A stretch of DNA of 64,000 nucleotides, from positions 186,001-250,000 of the forward strand of contig NZ_JARLLG010000006.1 in the NCBI RefSeq assembly GCF_029382255.1, written 5' to 3'. Positions 61,669 through 64,000 of the stretch are shown here, one piece after another. The DNA is from Isoptericola croceus (GTDB lineage Bacteria > Actinomycetota > Actinomycetes > Actinomycetales > Cellulomonadaceae). The position numbers and the translations under genes were made by a program. The notes under the pieces were generated by a model. That model was not told the DNA's origin, made no database searches, and saw only the letters and a program-made list of their open reading frames with translations. Positions within the stretch are counted from its first letter, which is position 1. Each line of letters begins with the position of its first letter.

Positions 61669-61709
61669 TTCTAGAGTAGCGTACGGTCGTCCGTCGTCAG
61701 GAGAGGACC

Positions 61710-62957
61710 ATGACCGTCTCGCAGACCCACGCCACCGACAGGCACTACCGCGTCGCGGCGCCGGCGCGCGGAAGCGTCGTCGGGCGGGCGGAGATCGCTG
61801 CCCTCACCTCGGTGCTCGAGGGTGCGTCCAGCCTGAGCGCGGCGAGCCGGCGGGAGGCGTTCGAGGCCGAGCTCACCGCCCTCATCGGGTGCCGGCACGC
61901 CCTGACCGTCACCAGCGGCACGGTCGCGCTGGAGATCGCCATCCGCCTCCTCGACCTCGAGGCCGGGGACGAGGTCGTGGTGACCCCGCAGACCTTCCAG
62001 GCGACGGCCCAGCCGCTGCTGGAGTCCCCGGCGACCGTCCGCTTCTGCGACATCGACCCCGTGACGCTCAACCTCGACCCCGACGCACTCGCCGACGTCA
62101 TCACCCACCGCACCCGCGCGGTGATCCTCGTGCACTACGGCGGCCGCCCGGCAGAGATGCCGGCGATCACCGCCCTGGCTCACGCCCACGGCGCGCTGGT
62201 GATCGAGGACTGCGCCCACGCCCTCGGCGCCTCGACCCCCGCCGGCGCACCCGGGTCGCTGGGGGACATCGGCTGCTTCAGCTTCCACTCGTCGAAGAAC
62301 ATCACCACCCTCGGCGAGGGCGGCCTGATCACGCTCGCCGACGACACCCTCGCCCACCGGGTCCGCCGCATCCGCGACAACCGCATCGACATCCGTCTCA
62401 GCGACGCCGCCCGGTCCGCGGCCTTCACCGAGCTGCGCCCGTGGCTCATCTACGCCGACGAGCTGGACACCGGCGTCAGCGAGATCCGGCGCTCCGGGAC
62501 CAACGCAACGCTCTCCGAGGCGGCCTGCGCCGTCGGGCTGGCACAGCTGGAGCGACTGGGGCAGATGATCGCCCGCCGGGAGGCCATCGTGGACCGGCTC
62601 GACGCCGTCGTCTCAGCGGTCCCCGGGTTCACGACGCAGACGACCACCCCGGGCGACCGGAGCGCCCACCACCTCTACACGGCGTTCTGCGAGCTCGGTG
62701 CCGACGCGCGCCACCAGGTGCTCGCCGACCTCGACCGCGCCGGGATCCAGGTCCAGCTCCGGTACGCCCCGCTGCACCTCACGCCTGAGTGGCAGCTGCG
62801 CGGGCACCGCCGGGGCGAGTGCCCCGTCGCCGAACGGGACTGGTTCGAGCGGCACCTCAACCTCCCGTGCCAGCCCACGCTCTCCGACGACCAGGTCGAC
62901 ATCCTCGCCACCGAGCTCGACCGAGCGCTCCGCTCGGCGTCGTCCCGCCACGCCTGA
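61710..62957 (+). CDS. DegT/DnrJ/EryC1/StrS-type PLP aminotransferase
   Basis: 415 residues from ATG 61710, with GGAGAGG upstream. DegT family: LTVTSGTVALEIAIRLLDLE, GDEVVVTPQTFQATA, VIEDCAHALGAS, and the PLP lysine in FHSSKNITTLGEGG. These enzymes usually transaminate keto sugars or form cyclic amino acids and related small molecules. No nucleotide-sugar genes are nearby, so a non-sugar substrate is likely. It is divergent from the monooxygenase under the Zur-like box. The tautomerase follows 35 bases later. Confidence 0.9.
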   Translation: MTVSQTHATDRHYRVAAPARGSVVGRAEIAALTSVLEGASSLSAASRREAFEAELTALIGCRHALTVTSGTVALEIAIRLLDLEAGDEVVVTPQTFQATAQPLLESPATVRFCDIDPVTLNLDPDALADVITHRTRAVILVHYGGRPAEMPAITALAHAHGALVIEDCAHALGASTPAGAPGSLGDIGCFSFHSSKNITTLGEGGLITLADDTLAHRVRRIRDNRIDIRLSDAARSAAFTELRPWLIYADELDTGVSEIRRSGTNATLSEAACAVGLAQLERLGQMIARREAIVDRLDAVVSAVPGFTTQTTTPGDRSAHHLYTAFCELGADARHQVLADLDRAGIQVQLRYAPLHLTPEWQLRGHRRGECPVAERDWFERHLNLPCQPTLSDDQVDILATELDRALRSASSRHA

Positions 62958-62992
62958 CCCCCCACCCACGCGATCGCAGAAGGAGCCGCACC

Positions 62993-63190
62993 GTGCCATT
63001 CATCGAGGTCAAGATCTTCGAGGAGCGCCTCACCCCCGAGACGGAGGCGGCGCTGCTGACCGAGCTCTCCGGCGCCGTCGGACGCACGCTCGGACCGGAC
63101 GCCGAGGCCAGCACCTGGGTGGTGCTGCACGGCGCGCCGGCACGCCGGTGGGCGGTCTCCGGCGAGGTTCAGGGTCGGGTGTCCTCCTAG
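62993..63190 (+). CDS. 4-Oxalocrotonate tautomerase family protein
   Basis: 65 residues from GTG 62993, with AAGGAG 7 bases upstream. It begins (M)PFIEVKIFEERLTPE, so removal of Met leaves the catalytic N-terminal proline typical of the family. The length fits the 60-80-residue 4-OT subunits that form hexamers and catalyse keto-enol shifts. An Arg-rich end (APARRWAVSG) is present. It probably acts on the product of the DegT or oxidase enzyme; no catechol-degradation genes are here. Confidence 0.85.
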   Translation: MPFIEVKIFEERLTPETEAALLTELSGAVGRTLGPDAEASTWVVLHGAPARRWAVSGEVQGRVSS

Positions 63191-63257
63191 CGGTGAGCCG
63201 AGACCCGCGCCGGTGCTCGCCCGGCGACCTGCTCGACCACGTACCGGGCGTCCCGGC

Positions 63258-63641
63258 TCACTTGTCGGGCAGCAGTTTCGTGATCGGGCGCATCCGCGGT
63301 CCGTCCGGGGTCGGCACAGCGACCACGACGTCGGGATGCAGATCAAGCATGGCCTGGCGGCACCGTCCGCACGGCGGGATGAGGCCGCGTGATCGGTCCC
63401 CAGCCGCGGCCATCGCGACCAACGGGCCAGCATGAGCGGCCGCAGCCGCACCTATCGCCACGAGCTCTGCGCACGGACCGCCGGTGAAGTGGTAGACGTT
63501 CACCGCCGTGTGGATGCGCCCCTGGGTGTCGAGGGCTGCGGCAGCGACGGTGTGGTTCGGGTCATCACCGAGCTGGGTAGCGAGCGACTCAGCCTCAGCG
63601 ATGAGGCGAAGCTCAGAGCGCAGCGGTTCCATGGCGGTCAT
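63258..63641 (-). CDS. Cytidine deaminase-like protein
   Basis: 127 residues from ATG 63641; an ATG three codons in is also possible. Zinc deaminase motifs: GGPCAELVAIGAAAAA (C-A-E, with Glu as proton shuttle) and PPCGRCRQAML (PCxxC). This matches the cytidine/blasticidin-S deaminase family, which hydrolyses cytosine rings. Nucleoside salvage is likely, but the specificity is not certain. Lies outside the cluster; a palindromic motif is about 80-105 bases upstream. Confidence 0.88.
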   Translation of the reverse strand: MTAMEPLRSELRLIAEAESLATQLGDDPNHTVAAAALDTQGRIHTAVNVYHFTGGPCAELVAIGAAAAAHAGPLVAMAAAGDRSRGLIPPCGRCRQAMLDLHPDVVVAVPTPDGPRMRPITKLLPDK

Positions 63642-63720
63642 CTTCGCAGGCAGCCACCGCCGCCGGGCGTCCGGACAACCCGGGGCGACGACGAAGTTCC
63701 CGAGCGGACCAATGCCGTCA

Positions 63721-63746
63721 TCACTACAGGTCAGTGATGATCACTG
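63721..63746. promoter_or_regulatory. Triple TCACTG/CAGTGA half-site motif (right copy)
   Basis: TCACT (63721), AGTGA (63733) and TCACTG (63741). The last two form the perfect palindrome CAGTGATGATCACTG (63732-63746). It lies upstream of the deaminase gene and matches the left copy at 29472-29497. The rest of 63642-63814 shows nothing else distinctive. Confidence 0.55.
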
Positions 63747-63814
63747 TCGACCAGCCAGTCGACCTGTCACCTGTCATGCATCGGCCCCGGTCTCGGACAG
63801 CGGCTCGTCGGGTC

Positions 63815-64000
63815 TCACGCCGACGCCAGGCGGTCAGAGACGTACCTGTGCAGGGAGACGTGCTCCTCGGCCGCCTTCTCGGCGATCCTCCGATGGGTGG
63901 CCGGCGGGATCCGCACCTGGAACTTTCCCGAATACTCGCTGAGGGACCTTCTGGCCAGAGGCTTCGAGGTCGGCGACGACATCGCGAGCGAGTTGCTGGA
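63815..64000 (-). CDS. HicB-family antitoxin / RHH protein (partial, 5' end outside window)
   Basis: 61 codons are visible before the stop at 63815-63817, and the frame enters from the right edge. The end reads EYSGKFQVRIPPATHRRIAE, then KAAEEHVSLHRYVSDRLASA. This is the C-terminal ribbon-helix-helix of HicB-type antitoxins (typically YSGKF..R.P..LHR.L...A...GVSLN). If the unseen part holds the HicB domain, a HicA toxin gene would be expected further right. Confidence 0.75.
   Translation of the reverse strand, partial: SSNSLAMSSPTSKPLARRSLSEYSGKFQVRIPPATHRRIAEKAAEEHVSLHRYVSDRLASA

Overview
High-GC actinobacterial chromosome. The gene set (glycine riboswitch plus gcvP-gcvT-gcvH, Tat/lipoprotein esterase and pectate lyase, DtxR- and Zur-like boxes, many GTG starts, tight ATGA/GTGA overlaps) suggests a plant- or soil-associated member of the Micrococcales, perhaps near Cellulomonas, Cellulosimicrobium or Promicromonospora. 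The genus is inference only.

Layout. 1-9.6 kb: end of an ABC exporter operon, a small secreted protein, a NUDIX hydrolase, a solo LuxR-type HTH protein, the glycine cleavage operon under a tandem glycine riboswitch, a repeat-bracketed small membrane protein, and a divergent LysR regulator / membrane protein pair. 9.6-29.5 kb: chromosomal genes including a pectin acetylesterase and a pectate lyase that share a LacI-type operator, an iron-siderophore ABC importer behind a DtxR/IdeR-like box, assorted enzymes (aminotransferase, glycosyltransferase, Nif3, hydrolases, LMW phosphatase, small alarmone synthetase, class A beta-lactamase-like lipoprotein), a compact short-ORF/hairpin element at 20.2-20.4 kb, and an orphan HsdR-N-like nuclease gene.

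29.6-63.2 kb: a large metallophore cluster, the main feature. Two divergent operons leave 42.05-42.18 kb. Leftward: aryl-acid AMP ligase, NRPS A (ArCP-Cy-A-PCP-Cy-A-PCP), a pair of YbtP/YbtQ-type ABC half-transporters and a flavin reductase. Rightward: NRPS B (docking-Cy-A[MT]-PCP-TE), a saccharopine-dehydrogenase-like protein, a thiazolinyl imide reductase fused to a methyltransferase, a P450, a type II thioesterase and a second methyltransferase. Convergent to that runs an Opp/Nik-type metal-complex importer with a ferredoxin (probable P450 partner). Upstream lie a PPTase, a covalent-FAD amine oxidase and a luciferase-like monooxygenase, and divergently from these a DegT-type PLP enzyme and a tautomerase. 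Gene content and order recall, from memory, the Zur-controlled coelibactin locus of Streptomyces coelicolor. Three 15-bp Zur-like boxes sit at the three cluster promoters. The expected product is an aryl-capped peptide with up to three Cys-derived thiazoline/thiazolidine rings, for zinc or another metal. No salicylate synthase is present, and the AMP-ligase pocket is atypical, so the starter acid is uncertain.

The right end holds a cytidine-deaminase-like gene and the end of a HicB-type antitoxin gene. The same triple TCACTG/CAGTGA motif occurs just outside both ends of the cluster.
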